DNA from: Paraburkholderia sprentiae WSM5005
GTDB lineage: Bacteria > Pseudomonadota > Gammaproteobacteria > Burkholderiales > Burkholderiaceae
Reading direction: 5' to 3'
Assembly (NCBI RefSeq): GCF_001865575.2
Contig: NZ_CP017565.2
Coordinates: 248,001 to 312,000, forward strand
DNA length: 64,000 nucleotides
Each line of letters opens with the position of its first letter. Position 1 is the first letter of the stretch. This document shows, one piece after another, positions 9,792 to 18,336 of the stretch. The translations under genes were made by a program, and so were the position numbers. A model generated the notes under the pieces. The model had not been told where the DNA came from. It worked only from the letters and a program-made list of their open reading frames with translations, and did not search any database.

Positions 9792-10576
9792 TGGACGCGC
9801 TCCCACACGGACTGTCCTGTACTTATATGACCTGATCTTGGAGGTTGCAGTTACTCGTGACCGTGAAGGTTTTGAGGAGCTTGGACAGCCCCTAGGCTCG
9901 AGGACTGGCGTCCGGGTAGCGAGTCGAACCGATTGAGCCGTCTTCGTACGGCCTAATGCGAGCGGTAAAGACCTCGATTGGGGCACGCCTGAGAACGTCA
10001 TGCACTTCCAGTTGCTATCTCGCACTTTTTAAAGGCTGCACGTGGGTGACCTGCGCTCTGCTTTTCTCCCTCAGCCGGTAACGCTGGATGGTGACTTGAC
10101 GGAAGTGACGGTGATCCCACAGTCGGTCGAGCGAGGAGTCCGGCGGACTTCGGCCAGGTGAGCGTTAACGGCCGCCGCCCGCCCATCGCTGGCCTATCTC
10201 AAATTCGCATAGTTGGCCCATTTATCCGCATTCCGAACCCATCTAACGAAGTGTACGATTTATGTGTAGGCGCTGGAGACCACGCGAGAGCCTGATAGAT
10301 TAGGGCAAACGCGTCATTCTCTCGGCAGTTATTTTCGTTGCTTGCATTCAACTCCAGGGCATCTTCGCGATTGTTCCCATAGTTCGGATGGACGTCTGCT
10401 TCCGCTCCGGGTGTTGTAATCGGGGTGCCTTATCGGATTGGCGGGGAGGAGGCTTCTTGACCTTCGTTACGTCGCCGGGCGGCTAACACTGAGCCAAAAG
10501 TACTACCGAAAAGCCGTATGTTTTAAATGAATAGCTTAACCAATCACAAATTCGATCTATAAAGGAAGGGGCGGAG
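9792..10576. other. 785-base stretch without recognised gene
   Basis: No reading frame here resembles a known protein. The last 70 bases are AT-rich and probably hold the promoter of the second binding protein. A GCATAGT sequence near 10208 partly matches the boxes at 6226 and 6257. Confidence 0.5.
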
Positions 10577-11344
10577 ATGAGACAACTGGTAGCCTCCACT
10601 GTGCTTTGCTTGCTGGCGTCTTCTGCGTGCGCCGCAGATACTCTGCGCTTCGGCGTTGAGGCAGACTATCCGCCGTTTGAATATAAGCTGTCCAGCGGAG
10701 AATTGGCAGGTTTCGATATTGACCTTGGCAATGCCGTTTGCGCGAGACTGCAGGTCAAATGCAAATGGATTGAAAATTCGTTCGATGGCCTCATTCCCGC
10801 TCTTGAGGCGCGGAAATTTGACGCCATCAATTCGGCCATGTGGGACACAGAACAGCGCGAAAAAGCAATTGATTTCACATCCGTCATTTATGCGTCCCCG
10901 ATCCGCCTGGTGGCGCGCTCGGAGAGTCACATCTTACCGGATGCAGAATCGCTCAAAGGTAAGCGCGTCGGTGTGCAACAAGGTGGAACGCAGCAATACT
11001 ACGCGGAACAGAAGTGGGCGCCGGCTGGCGCTGTGGTCGTCACATATCCAAGTCAAAGCCAGGTATTCGCGGACTTGGCTGCCGGTCGAATTGATGCTGC
11101 CTTGCAATCGCAGCAAAGCGCGGAGGACAGTTTTCTGAAGAAGCCCGAAGGCAAAGGGTTTGCGCTGGTTGGCCCGCCACTGACCGATGAGAAGATATTC
11201 GGCCGCGGAGTTGCTTTCGGCGTCCGCAAGCAGGATCCGGAGCTCAAAGCTCGTCTTAACGAGGCTATCGCCTCCTTGAAACAGGATGGCACGCTTAGCA
11301 AGATTGCCAAAAAGTATTTTCAGTATCAGATCGTGACTCCCTGA
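10577..11344 (+). CDS. second periplasmic amino-acid/opine binding protein
   Basis: 255 residues, family 3 solute-binding protein, clearly paralogous to the one at 4006 (shared YPPFE, GFDIDLGNA, WIENSFDG, KFDAIN, SLKGKRVGVQQG). The signal peptide ends ACA/AD near residue 20, and AAGGAAGGGG is a strong ribosome site. No permease or ATPase accompanies it, so it probably feeds the importer at 1.4-4.8 kb and widens its ligand range. It is transcribed apart from that operon, towards the MmgE/PrpD gene. Confidence 0.9.
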   Translation: MRQLVASTVLCLLASSACAADTLRFGVEADYPPFEYKLSSGELAGFDIDLGNAVCARLQVKCKWIENSFDGLIPALEARKFDAINSAMWDTEQREKAIDFTSVIYASPIRLVARSESHILPDAESLKGKRVGVQQGGTQQYYAEQKWAPAGAVVVTYPSQSQVFADLAAGRIDAALQSQQSAEDSFLKKPEGKGFALVGPPLTDEKIFGRGVAFGVRKQDPELKARLNEAIASLKQDGTLSKIAKKYFQYQIVTP

Positions 11345-11557
11345 AATTTCCCGCAAATTCCAACGTGGAGTTTCGCGTGCTTGGGACCAAAAGCGACTAT
11401 TTATCGAGATTACTGCACACCCGCGCAACTTCTGCGGAGAGATCTCGCACAATGGAAGCAGGAACGATCTCATTGAGCAAAGCGAAGAAGGTTCGGGAGA
11501 GAAATCTCTAAGAGCCGTCCATGATACGAGGAAGGACCCTATGAAGAGGAAGCAGCT

Positions 11558-12961
11558 ATGAAGTCGCCGGTGGCATGTCGGGACCCGCACACTACAGTCG
11601 TCGACCTGTTCGCATCCTATGTCGAAGAGGCTCGAGACAGGCCTGTTCCGCAACACGTTTCGGATGTCGCCATAATGCGTATTTTTGATCTCATGAGTGC
11701 GGCTGGAGCAGGCATCTATGAGCAGATCGCGGTCGTCACCCGCGACTTAGCTCTGGAAACCTTTCCGCCAGGGCGCGCACCGATCTGGTTCGCAGGCGCC
11801 GCCAGTTCCGTCATTGGAGCCGCTTGGGCGAACAGCGCAGCCGCTTCGGCGCTCGATCTTGACGACGGGGATGCAGTGGCGCGCGGCCATCTCGGAGCGG
11901 CGGTTATTCCCACCGCTTTCGCCGTGGCCCATGAAGTCGGCGCGACATTCGACGAAATCGTGCGAGCCATCGTTATCGGCTACCAAGTCGGTGCGACGAT
12001 CGCTTCCGCGCGCACATCGTATGGTACGACCGGAACTTGGGCCCCCTATGCTGTAGTCGCGACAGCGGGCGCGCTCCGTGACATCGGCAGACGTGTATTG
12101 GCGCACGCACTTGCAATTGCGGGGGAAGCGGCGCCGAACTGCGCGTTTTTGAGTGCTCCTGCGCCCCATGACCCGCCCCCCGAAGGCAGTGACGTAAAGG
12201 AGGGGATTCCTTGGTCTGTCGTAACTGGCCTAAATGCCTTGGAGGCGGCTCAGAAGGGAATGACCGGACCACGAAATATTCTCGATAGTGTTCGTCATTA
12301 CAAGTTTCCAGTTGATCTCGACGAAGTTATTCGTTCCGGTCCACGCATCAGGGATAGCTATTTCAAATTCTATTCCTGTTGCCGACACATCCATGGTCCG
12401 CTGGATGCGCTGCAGGAGTTAATGGCAAAGAACAAAATCAAAGCGCCAGATATTCAAGAAATTAAGGTCGAAATTTACGACGACGCAATGCGTCTTGAAA
12501 ACAGGTGTGAGCCCCAAAATCTACCGGACATCCAATACAGCATCCCCTACTGTCTCGCACTCGTAGCTTTTTTCGGGCCGCAGGCCTTGCTGCCACTCAG
12601 TGGGGGGGCTCTGAACCGCGACGAGATATCTGCTCTCGCTCGAAAAGTTTTGCTGTCGTGTAGCGCAGATATTGAAGCGTTATATCCGCAGCAAACGCTA
12701 TCGCGCGTGGCTATCACGTGTGGTAGCGGAACGTTTACCTCTGGAGATACTGCTCCGAAGGGCAAGGGCGAGCATGTCACCTGGCAGGAGCTCGAGTCGA
12801 AGTTCAAGACGGCGACACGCCTTGTCGCCCTTCCGGCACAGCAGAACAAGATCGTTGAGGCCGTACACCAAGCCCGGGCGGGGAATGCGTCAAGCTTGAT
12901 GACCTGTCTCGCGGAGGTGAGATTTGACGAAGTGGACCAACGCACGAGCAACGAAACCTAG
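11558..12961 (+). CDS. MmgE/PrpD-family protein
   Basis: 467 residues. The family N-terminal helical domain shows GAAWANSAAASALDLDDGD and HLGAAVIPTAFAVA, and a later segment FYSCCRHIHGPLDAL matches the PrpD pattern Y-x-C-C-x-x-x-H. The family includes 2-methylcitrate dehydratase, cis-aconitate decarboxylase and the iminodisuccinate epimerase of Agrobacterium. In a secondary-amine catabolic locus an epimerase or lyase on an imino-dicarboxylate is an attractive guess. The reaction is not proven by sequence. Confidence 0.82.
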   Translation: MKSPVACRDPHTTVVDLFASYVEEARDRPVPQHVSDVAIMRIFDLMSAAGAGIYEQIAVVTRDLALETFPPGRAPIWFAGAASSVIGAAWANSAAASALDLDDGDAVARGHLGAAVIPTAFAVAHEVGATFDEIVRAIVIGYQVGATIASARTSYGTTGTWAPYAVVATAGALRDIGRRVLAHALAIAGEAAPNCAFLSAPAPHDPPPEGSDVKEGIPWSVVTGLNALEAAQKGMTGPRNILDSVRHYKFPVDLDEVIRSGPRIRDSYFKFYSCCRHIHGPLDALQELMAKNKIKAPDIQEIKVEIYDDAMRLENRCEPQNLPDIQYSIPYCLALVAFFGPQALLPLSGGALNRDEISALARKVLLSCSADIEALYPQQTLSRVAITCGSGTFTSGDTAPKGKGEHVTWQELESKFKTATRLVALPAQQNKIVEAVHQARAGNASSLMTCLAEVRFDEVDQRTSNET

Positions 12962-13328
12962 TTATCTCTAGTAGGAGAAGTATGAAGCCATCTACACCGG
13001 AAGATTAATGATGGGTTGGCGGATGTGGTTTGACCCGTTGAAACGACGTAGGATTTGGTTGCTTAGGCCGATTCGAATCATTTCCGGGAGATCAAATCGA
13101 CCATGAAGTGGATCCAAAGCTTCCCGTACTGGGAATAATCACCTTTGCTGATATTTCGCAAAAGGCGATTGGCGCGGGCCACCCCACTTTCATGCGTGCT
13201 TTGGGCATCTGCCAATGAAACCGGCACTTCTACCAGGTGCTAAGCGCAGTAATTAAATATGATAGAAGAAACAGCGCCTGCGGATCTGCAGATGACTAAT
13301 CTTCTGTCTGTGACCTTTTCCAGGAAAT
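12962..13328. other. 367-base spacer, no gene recognised
   Basis: Only short frames are present and none resembles a known protein. The segment may carry the promoter of the enolase-superfamily gene. Confidence 0.5.
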
Positions 13329-14492
13329 GTGATGCGAGATGGATCCGACGTTAATGCGATGGCACGGGTCGTCGCAGCCGAGGTGTTCGAAATTGAGGCG
13401 GCGCTTGTTACCCCATACAAGCTGTCCGAAGGAACACTGGTGTCAACACGCGCCGTATTGCTCAAACTGACGGACGCCGATGGCGTTGAGGGCTGGGGCG
13501 AGGCCAATCCTTACGATACCTTTACTGGAGGCACGGCCAGCGATGCTGCACGTGCCCTAAAGGAAACACTGCTGCCTGCAGTCATGGGATCTTCGGCTCC
13601 CACCCCCGGTTGCATCGACGAGGAACTCGATACACGGCTCGCCGGACACCTCAGCGCCAAAGGGGCCGTGACGATGGCTCTGCTCGATATACTCGGCAAG
13701 CGGCTCCGTGTCCCCGTTGCAACGCTACTGGGCGGGGCGCTGCGGGAGTCACTTCCAGTGCTTTGGCCGCTCAGCAATGGTACGCCCGAGGAAGACATCC
13801 GCGTGATCGACCAGCGGATTGAGCAAGGATTCTCAAGCTTCATGTTAAAGATGGGTACGTCGCCAATACGTAGCGAGATACAACGGGTGGCAGACCTAGA
13901 GGCGCGTTACGGGAGCCGTATAACGCTGATCGCCGACGCTAACGAAGGCTGGAACCGCGAGGAAGCTCGTGAGTTCCTGAAAGGAGTTAGTGGCTCCCGG
14001 CTTGCGTTCGTCGAACAGCCGTTGGAGAAGTCTGATCTGGAGGGAGCGGCGTCGTTGGCGAGGGACAGCAGGCTTGCGATCTCAGCGGACGAAGCGGTAG
14101 CTGGACTCTCGCATGCGGCGCGGATCGGAAGCGTCGGTGCCGCTAGTGTCTTTAGTGTTAAGAGCAGCAAAAATGGAGGCCCTTTGCGTGCTCAGCGCAT
14201 TGCGGCAGTGGCCCAGGCGTTTGGGATTCGCTGCTACATGAATTCGATGATTGAATTCGGCGTCACGCAAGCCGCGTCACTGCAGCACGCCGTAACCATA
14301 GGGAATCTCGTCGACGTCGGCCATGCCTTTATGTCAACGTTACGCCTCGCCGAGGACCCGACCGATTTTTCTTCACTTGTGCGAAAGGGGGTAGTGCATC
14401 TTCCGGAAAGAGCGGGATTGGGCGTGGAGGTAGACGAGTCGCATGTGCGTCGGATGGCGGTAAGCGGATTTCATCTTCGCTCACCACAGTGA
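13329..14492 (+). CDS. mandelate racemase/muconate lactonizing enzyme family (enolase superfamily)
   Basis: 387 residues. The capping domain is followed by the barrel residues typical of the muconate-lactonizing/dipeptide-epimerase branch: a Lys in FMLKMG, metal ligands in ADANEGW, VEQPL and SADEAV, and the opposite Lys in VFSVKSSKNGG. Two Lys across the active site suit 1,1-proton transfer (racemase or epimerase) or a lactonization. Together with the MmgE/PrpD neighbour it could convert stereoisomers of the amine substrate before oxidation. The exact start is uncertain (13329, 13332 or an internal Met). Confidence 0.82.
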   Translation: MMRDGSDVNAMARVVAAEVFEIEAALVTPYKLSEGTLVSTRAVLLKLTDADGVEGWGEANPYDTFTGGTASDAARALKETLLPAVMGSSAPTPGCIDEELDTRLAGHLSAKGAVTMALLDILGKRLRVPVATLLGGALRESLPVLWPLSNGTPEEDIRVIDQRIEQGFSSFMLKMGTSPIRSEIQRVADLEARYGSRITLIADANEGWNREEAREFLKGVSGSRLAFVEQPLEKSDLEGAASLARDSRLAISADEAVAGLSHAARIGSVGAASVFSVKSSKNGGPLRAQRIAAVAQAFGIRCYMNSMIEFGVTQAASLQHAVTIGNLVDVGHAFMSTLRLAEDPTDFSSLVRKGVVHLPERAGLGVEVDESHVRRMAVSGFHLRSPQ

Positions 14493-14839
14493 ACTGCTAC
14501 GGTCGCAGGTCGGCTGAAAAGCATGACGGAATGCGAGACCCAGGCCCGACTCCGGCCAGGCAGTATTCTGATTGAGGATAAAGCTACGGCTCATGCGAGA
14601 GGCTCGCGTGAGCGCGCCCCTTAATTCTGTGCCTGAGTGCAGTGCGGATTGCACGTCATGCGCTTTTAGGGCTTTTTATCACCGCCGCTACTCCTATCCG
14701 GCGAGCGTTATTCGCGTGAAACAGATTCGTGTTTGGCCCCGGTGCGCAGATCTTCGCCGCGGACCGGGTGCTGTCAGTCGGCGACTAAACAGAGTGCACT
14801 GAAGGGGCCTACAGCGCGTAACCAATCACAATGCTGTTC
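14493..14839. other. 347-base spacer, no gene recognised
   Basis: No protein-like frame was seen. It separates the enolase-superfamily gene from a convergent porin remnant. Confidence 0.45.
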
Positions 14840-15440
14840 GGCAATCTTGCCGATGTATCCTGACGAGAGCGGGTCGGCTACATAGATATTCGAATATGAA
14901 ATGCCAACGTTAGCCGAACCGAACGTGTAGGTTGCCCCGCGCCGAAGATACGAAGCCTGCCACCTAGAAAGGTTTCATCGGCGGCGGGATTGTTGCCGAT
15001 TGCGTCGCCCGCAGTCAACGACTGGTTGTTTGCGTGTAGATACGCAGCCTCAGGGAGCAACCCACCGGCAACGATAATATGGGCAATACGTCGTTGTCGT
15101 ACGGATGGGAGAAGATGCCGCCACCCGACGTATCATTTGACGTCGTTTCAGCAAGATAGCTGACGACAGAATCGTACTGTCGAGCGAGAGTAACTGTACC
15201 GAATCGGGTCTGATGCAATGCCGATCCACTCCTTAAGACCAAACATCAGGCCACCCGGATCGAGCTTGCCGTTGTTGGAATTGAAGCTGTAACTGGATAC
15301 AGCCTTGAATCCGCCACCGAGATCCTCCGCTCCCATGAGGCCCCAGTGACACCCCTGAATGGTACCGCTCTGAAGCTCGAATATCTTACTACTACCGACA
15401 CTATTTGAGAAATTGAAGCCTTCATCGATCAGGCTGAGAC
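14840..15440 (-). pseudogene. porin remnant, homologous to the porin at 129-1273
   Basis: Pieces of a second porin are visible in different minus-strand frames: SLIDEGFNFSN, GGLMFGLKEWIGIA, TVTLARQYDSVVSYLAE, IFSHPYDND, then after an internal deletion AYLHANNQSLTAGDAI and FLGGRLRIFGAG, ending in SGYIGKIA. The signal peptide, part of the middle and the whole C-terminal third are missing. With the intact porin at the other end, it brackets the catabolic island. Confidence 0.85.
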
Positions 15441-15462
15441 CTTTACAGTGGATGAGGAAGTT

Positions 15463-15741
15463 ATGACGATTGTGGGAATGTCGTTGAGAAATATGGTGGA
15501 GGATTGGTTGGCGCCCGACCCGAAGAGAGGGTTTCGGGTCAGCCACTACGGACGATCCAGCAGGGGGCGATATGTGTGCGTCGTCGCAGACAATGGAAGC
15601 GGGTCGAAGGCGATGTTCTTTTTTCGACACCGAAACGGAAAATGGTGCATTTTCCCACCCGATACAGAGAGGCCTGCCATGCGCATCGCTGAAGTTTCGT
15701 ATGCCCGAGGCGTGCAGCGAAAAGTACGTGTGGATGTTTAG
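15463..15741 (+). CDS. small hypothetical protein upstream of EAL gene
   Basis: 92 residues from ATG at 15463 (an in-frame ATG also lies at 15448), ending 15 bases before the EAL protein start. It is not recognised. The composition is protein-like, with a central beta-rich segment (RYVCVVADNGSGSKAMFFF) and WCIFPP, and no signal or membrane segment. Tight spacing suggests co-transcription with the next gene. Confidence 0.5.
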   Translation: MTIVGMSLRNMVEDWLAPDPKRGFRVSHYGRSSRGRYVCVVADNGSGSKAMFFFRHRNGKWCIFPPDTERPAMRIAEVSYARGVQRKVRVDV

Positions 15742-15756
15742 CATACCGAGGTGGTT

Positions 15757-17097
15757 ATGGAGCCGTCCGAAAATCCTGCTCATGAGCTGCCCAGATCCGC
15801 ATCGATTCTGCCTGCCGGGCGGGAAGACGGTGATAGTAAGTGCGGCGCGCGGAAGGAGAGGTTCGATGATCAGCGACAGACGGAAGATCGTCCACGTTCT
15901 TACCAGTGGTCGATGCCCGCTCGAACCGACGCGCAGGCGGCGCCTGCCGGATTGGTCGGGGAGCTCTGCGTCGTCGCCACGATCGTAAACCTGCGCGAGA
16001 TCGAGCAGGTTTATGGCGAGTCGACTGCGCTTGCCGTGCGGCATGCCGTCTATGAGCGGGCCCGGGCGCTCTCACGATCAGGGAGGGCTACCGTTGCAAC
16101 AACCGGTGCGCATATCGTTTTTATCTTCGACCTTTCCTGCCTGTCCTACAAGGGCAACGCGTCGGAGGAGTTATGCGGGCCCATCATCGAGCACCGGGTA
16201 GGCAAGGTACTTGGCGCGCACGCCGTGCCACTGGGAGACGCGGTTATCATGCCTGTAGTACGCGCGTCAGCGATGCGCTCCGGGTATCAACCATTTCAGG
16301 ATTTCATCGATGCGGCAAACCTGGCAACTGCGGGCCATCACTGGTGTGAGCGGTACAGGGCCGATATGGTGGTCGCAGCTGCCGTCTTCGCGGCACTCGA
16401 GGAGAAAAGGCTCGATTTCGATCGGGAACCCGTCCGCGCCGCCGGCGATTCGCAAGATGTGATGTATTACGAGCTACTGCTTTGCGAGATGAGGAACGGC
16501 CAGCGCATCCGTATCGGTAGTCTCGTGGGGGCTGTTGAGCGCCTGGGGATGGTGAGGCGACTCGACGAATGGGTCGTCGACTCGACGATCGCCGCATTGC
16601 GCCGCAATCCTGCGCTCCGACTCGGATGTAATGTGTCCGCGCATAGCGCCACACTCGATGCGTGGTGGACACCTATCGCTTCACAGTTGCATGCAGACAG
16701 ATGCCTTGCTTCGAGGCTGACGATCGAGATTACGGAAACAGCCGCAATGACTTCGACGACAGAGGCGCGGAACTTCGTCAGGACGTTCCAGGCTCTCGGC
16801 TGCCAGATGGCACTGGATGACCTGGGGAAAGCCCACAACAATCTGATCGCCTTGATCGAGCTTGGCGTCGATATCGTCAAGATCGATCTGCGTTGCCTGA
16901 GACAGGGAGGCGGCACCCGAAATCCCCTGGGTCTGCGTCCGCTTATCCAGTTCGCGAAGACTTACGCGGCGAGCGTCATCGTCGAAGGCATCGAGACTGA
17001 GGACGACGCGCAACAGGCGCGGGAGTGCGGGGCGACGTGCCTCCAAGGCTATCTCTATTCAGGTCCCTCCGCACCAGACATTGTTGCGGAACGTTGA
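15757..17097 (+). CDS. degenerate GGDEF-EAL domain protein
   Basis: About 446 residues from ATG at 15757. The first half has a GGDEF-like fold pattern (VVATIVNLREIEQVYGESTA) but no GGDEF motif. The second half is an EAL domain with ELL in place of EAL (YYELLLCEM), then NVSA, EITET, DDLG, VDIVKID, VEGIET and LQGYLYSGP. Many metal-binding acidic residues remain, so weak cyclic-di-GMP hydrolysis or simple binding is possible. No sensor or membrane segment is seen. Confidence 0.75.
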   Translation: MEPSENPAHELPRSASILPAGREDGDSKCGARKERFDDQRQTEDRPRSYQWSMPARTDAQAAPAGLVGELCVVATIVNLREIEQVYGESTALAVRHAVYERARALSRSGRATVATTGAHIVFIFDLSCLSYKGNASEELCGPIIEHRVGKVLGAHAVPLGDAVIMPVVRASAMRSGYQPFQDFIDAANLATAGHHWCERYRADMVVAAAVFAALEEKRLDFDREPVRAAGDSQDVMYYELLLCEMRNGQRIRIGSLVGAVERLGMVRRLDEWVVDSTIAALRRNPALRLGCNVSAHSATLDAWWTPIASQLHADRCLASRLTIEITETAAMTSTTEARNFVRTFQALGCQMALDDLGKAHNNLIALIELGVDIVKIDLRCLRQGGGTRNPLGLRPLIQFAKTYAASVIVEGIETEDDAQQARECGATCLQGYLYSGPSAPDIVAER

Positions 17098-17111
17098 CGA
17101 AACGCGCTTTC

Positions 17112-18041
17112 ATGAAAGTGGGCGCGATGTTGAACATGATCGAGCTGGAGACGTTTGCCGCAGTGGTCGAACATCGCAGTTTCACGCAGGCGGCGGTCGC
17201 GCTGAATATCTCCTCTGCTGCAGCGACGCGCCGCGTGAAGCGGCTCGAACAGTCGATCGGGGCGCTGCTCCTGGTCCGCGAACCGACGGTGATGCCGACG
17301 AAAGCGGGCGAAGACGTGTTTCGTCATTTCATGGCGGTCCGGCTGCAGGAAGATGACCTGCTGCGGCGTGTCACGCCGGGGAGGGCGTTGACAACAGCGC
17401 TGGCCCTTGCCGTCAATGCCGATTCGCTTGCCACCTGGTTCGAGCCAGTCACGCGTGAGCTGGCGCAACACCATGTGGCGCTTGAGATCGTCGTGGACGA
17501 TCAGGACCATACGCTCGAGGCACTGGCGCGCGGCGACGTCAAGGGCTTCCTGTCCACGCAACCGGAACCGGTTGTCGATCGTTTCGTGGCGGAGCCGGGC
17601 GGACAGATGCGCTATCAGTGTGTCGCCACACCCGGATTCGCCCGCGAACATTTCGCCGGTGGCCTGACCTTGCCGGGCGTGCTCGAGGCCAAAGCCATCC
17701 TGTTTGACCGGAAGGATGCCCTGCACGATGTGTTTTTCGGGTTGCATTTCGGGGTGACGATCGGCCGGTACCCCCGACACTATTTTCCTTCGCCAGCGGC
17801 GTTGCTCAATGCGATCCTGGACGACCTCGGTTACGGGCTGGTTCCCGCCATGCAGGCCGAACCGCTGATCAGTGGCGGCAGACTGGTTGCACTCGCCCCC
17901 GGGCATGACCTGATGATCGATCTTTACTGGCATCACTGGGAGCAGGAGCACGAGCCGCTCGCGACGATCAGCGCACTGGTCATGGCAGCGGCGCGGCGAA
18001 GCCTGGTTCAGCCGGTCTCGAGGGATGCGCGCGCGAGTTGA
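17112..18041 (+). CDS. LysR-family regulator, ArgP/IciA-like
   Basis: About 309 residues from ATG at 17112; ATGs at 17127 and 17136 are equally plausible starts. The DNA-binding region is LETFAAVVEHRSFTQAAVAL followed by ISSAAATRRVKRLEQSIG. The overall layout (YQCVATPGFA, HHWEQEHEPL) matches ArgP-type regulators, which usually control a neighbouring amino-acid exporter. Here the neighbour is a permease/desaturase pair on the opposite strand, convergent with it, so the target is unclear. Confidence 0.82.
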   Translation: MKVGAMLNMIELETFAAVVEHRSFTQAAVALNISSAAATRRVKRLEQSIGALLLVREPTVMPTKAGEDVFRHFMAVRLQEDDLLRRVTPGRALTTALALAVNADSLATWFEPVTRELAQHHVALEIVVDDQDHTLEALARGDVKGFLSTQPEPVVDRFVAEPGGQMRYQCVATPGFAREHFAGGLTLPGVLEAKAILFDRKDALHDVFFGLHFGVTIGRYPRHYFPSPAALLNAILDDLGYGLVPAMQAEPLISGGRLVALAPGHDLMIDLYWHHWEQEHEPLATISALVMAAARRSLVQPVSRDARAS

Positions 18042-18336
18042 CGGAGCATTGCGACGCGCCGACGCGATGCTTTGCGTCGACGCTTCCGGTCGCCGTTATC
18101 CTACCGCTCGTCGCCGGCATTTTTTAGGAGGCAGTAGACGCGATCAGGATGGTCGCGGCGCTGCCTGCGACTCGCGTGATCCAGGCAGTGATCGCGTCAC
18201 TGTGAAAACTGCGATCACCCGCCACGTTGTGGGCCTCGGCTTGGCAGGCTTGTCGACCGTTTGATGGTGCCGGTTGGCCGCTACTTGGCTAACACGCAGA
18301 AGCACGATCGGGGCGGGTTCGGGTCGCCAGGCGATT

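Noticed and set aside
13070..13090. GATTCGAATC resembling a tRNA T-loop
   Set aside because: No acceptor or anticodon stem fits around it.
15148..16044. Minus-strand 298-residue frame
   Set aside because: It strings together an antisense stretch of the EAL gene and part of the porin remnant; only the porin part is meaningful.
18060..18130. Possible terminator with CATTTTTT tail after the ArgP-like gene
   Set aside because: The stem is too imperfect to support it.
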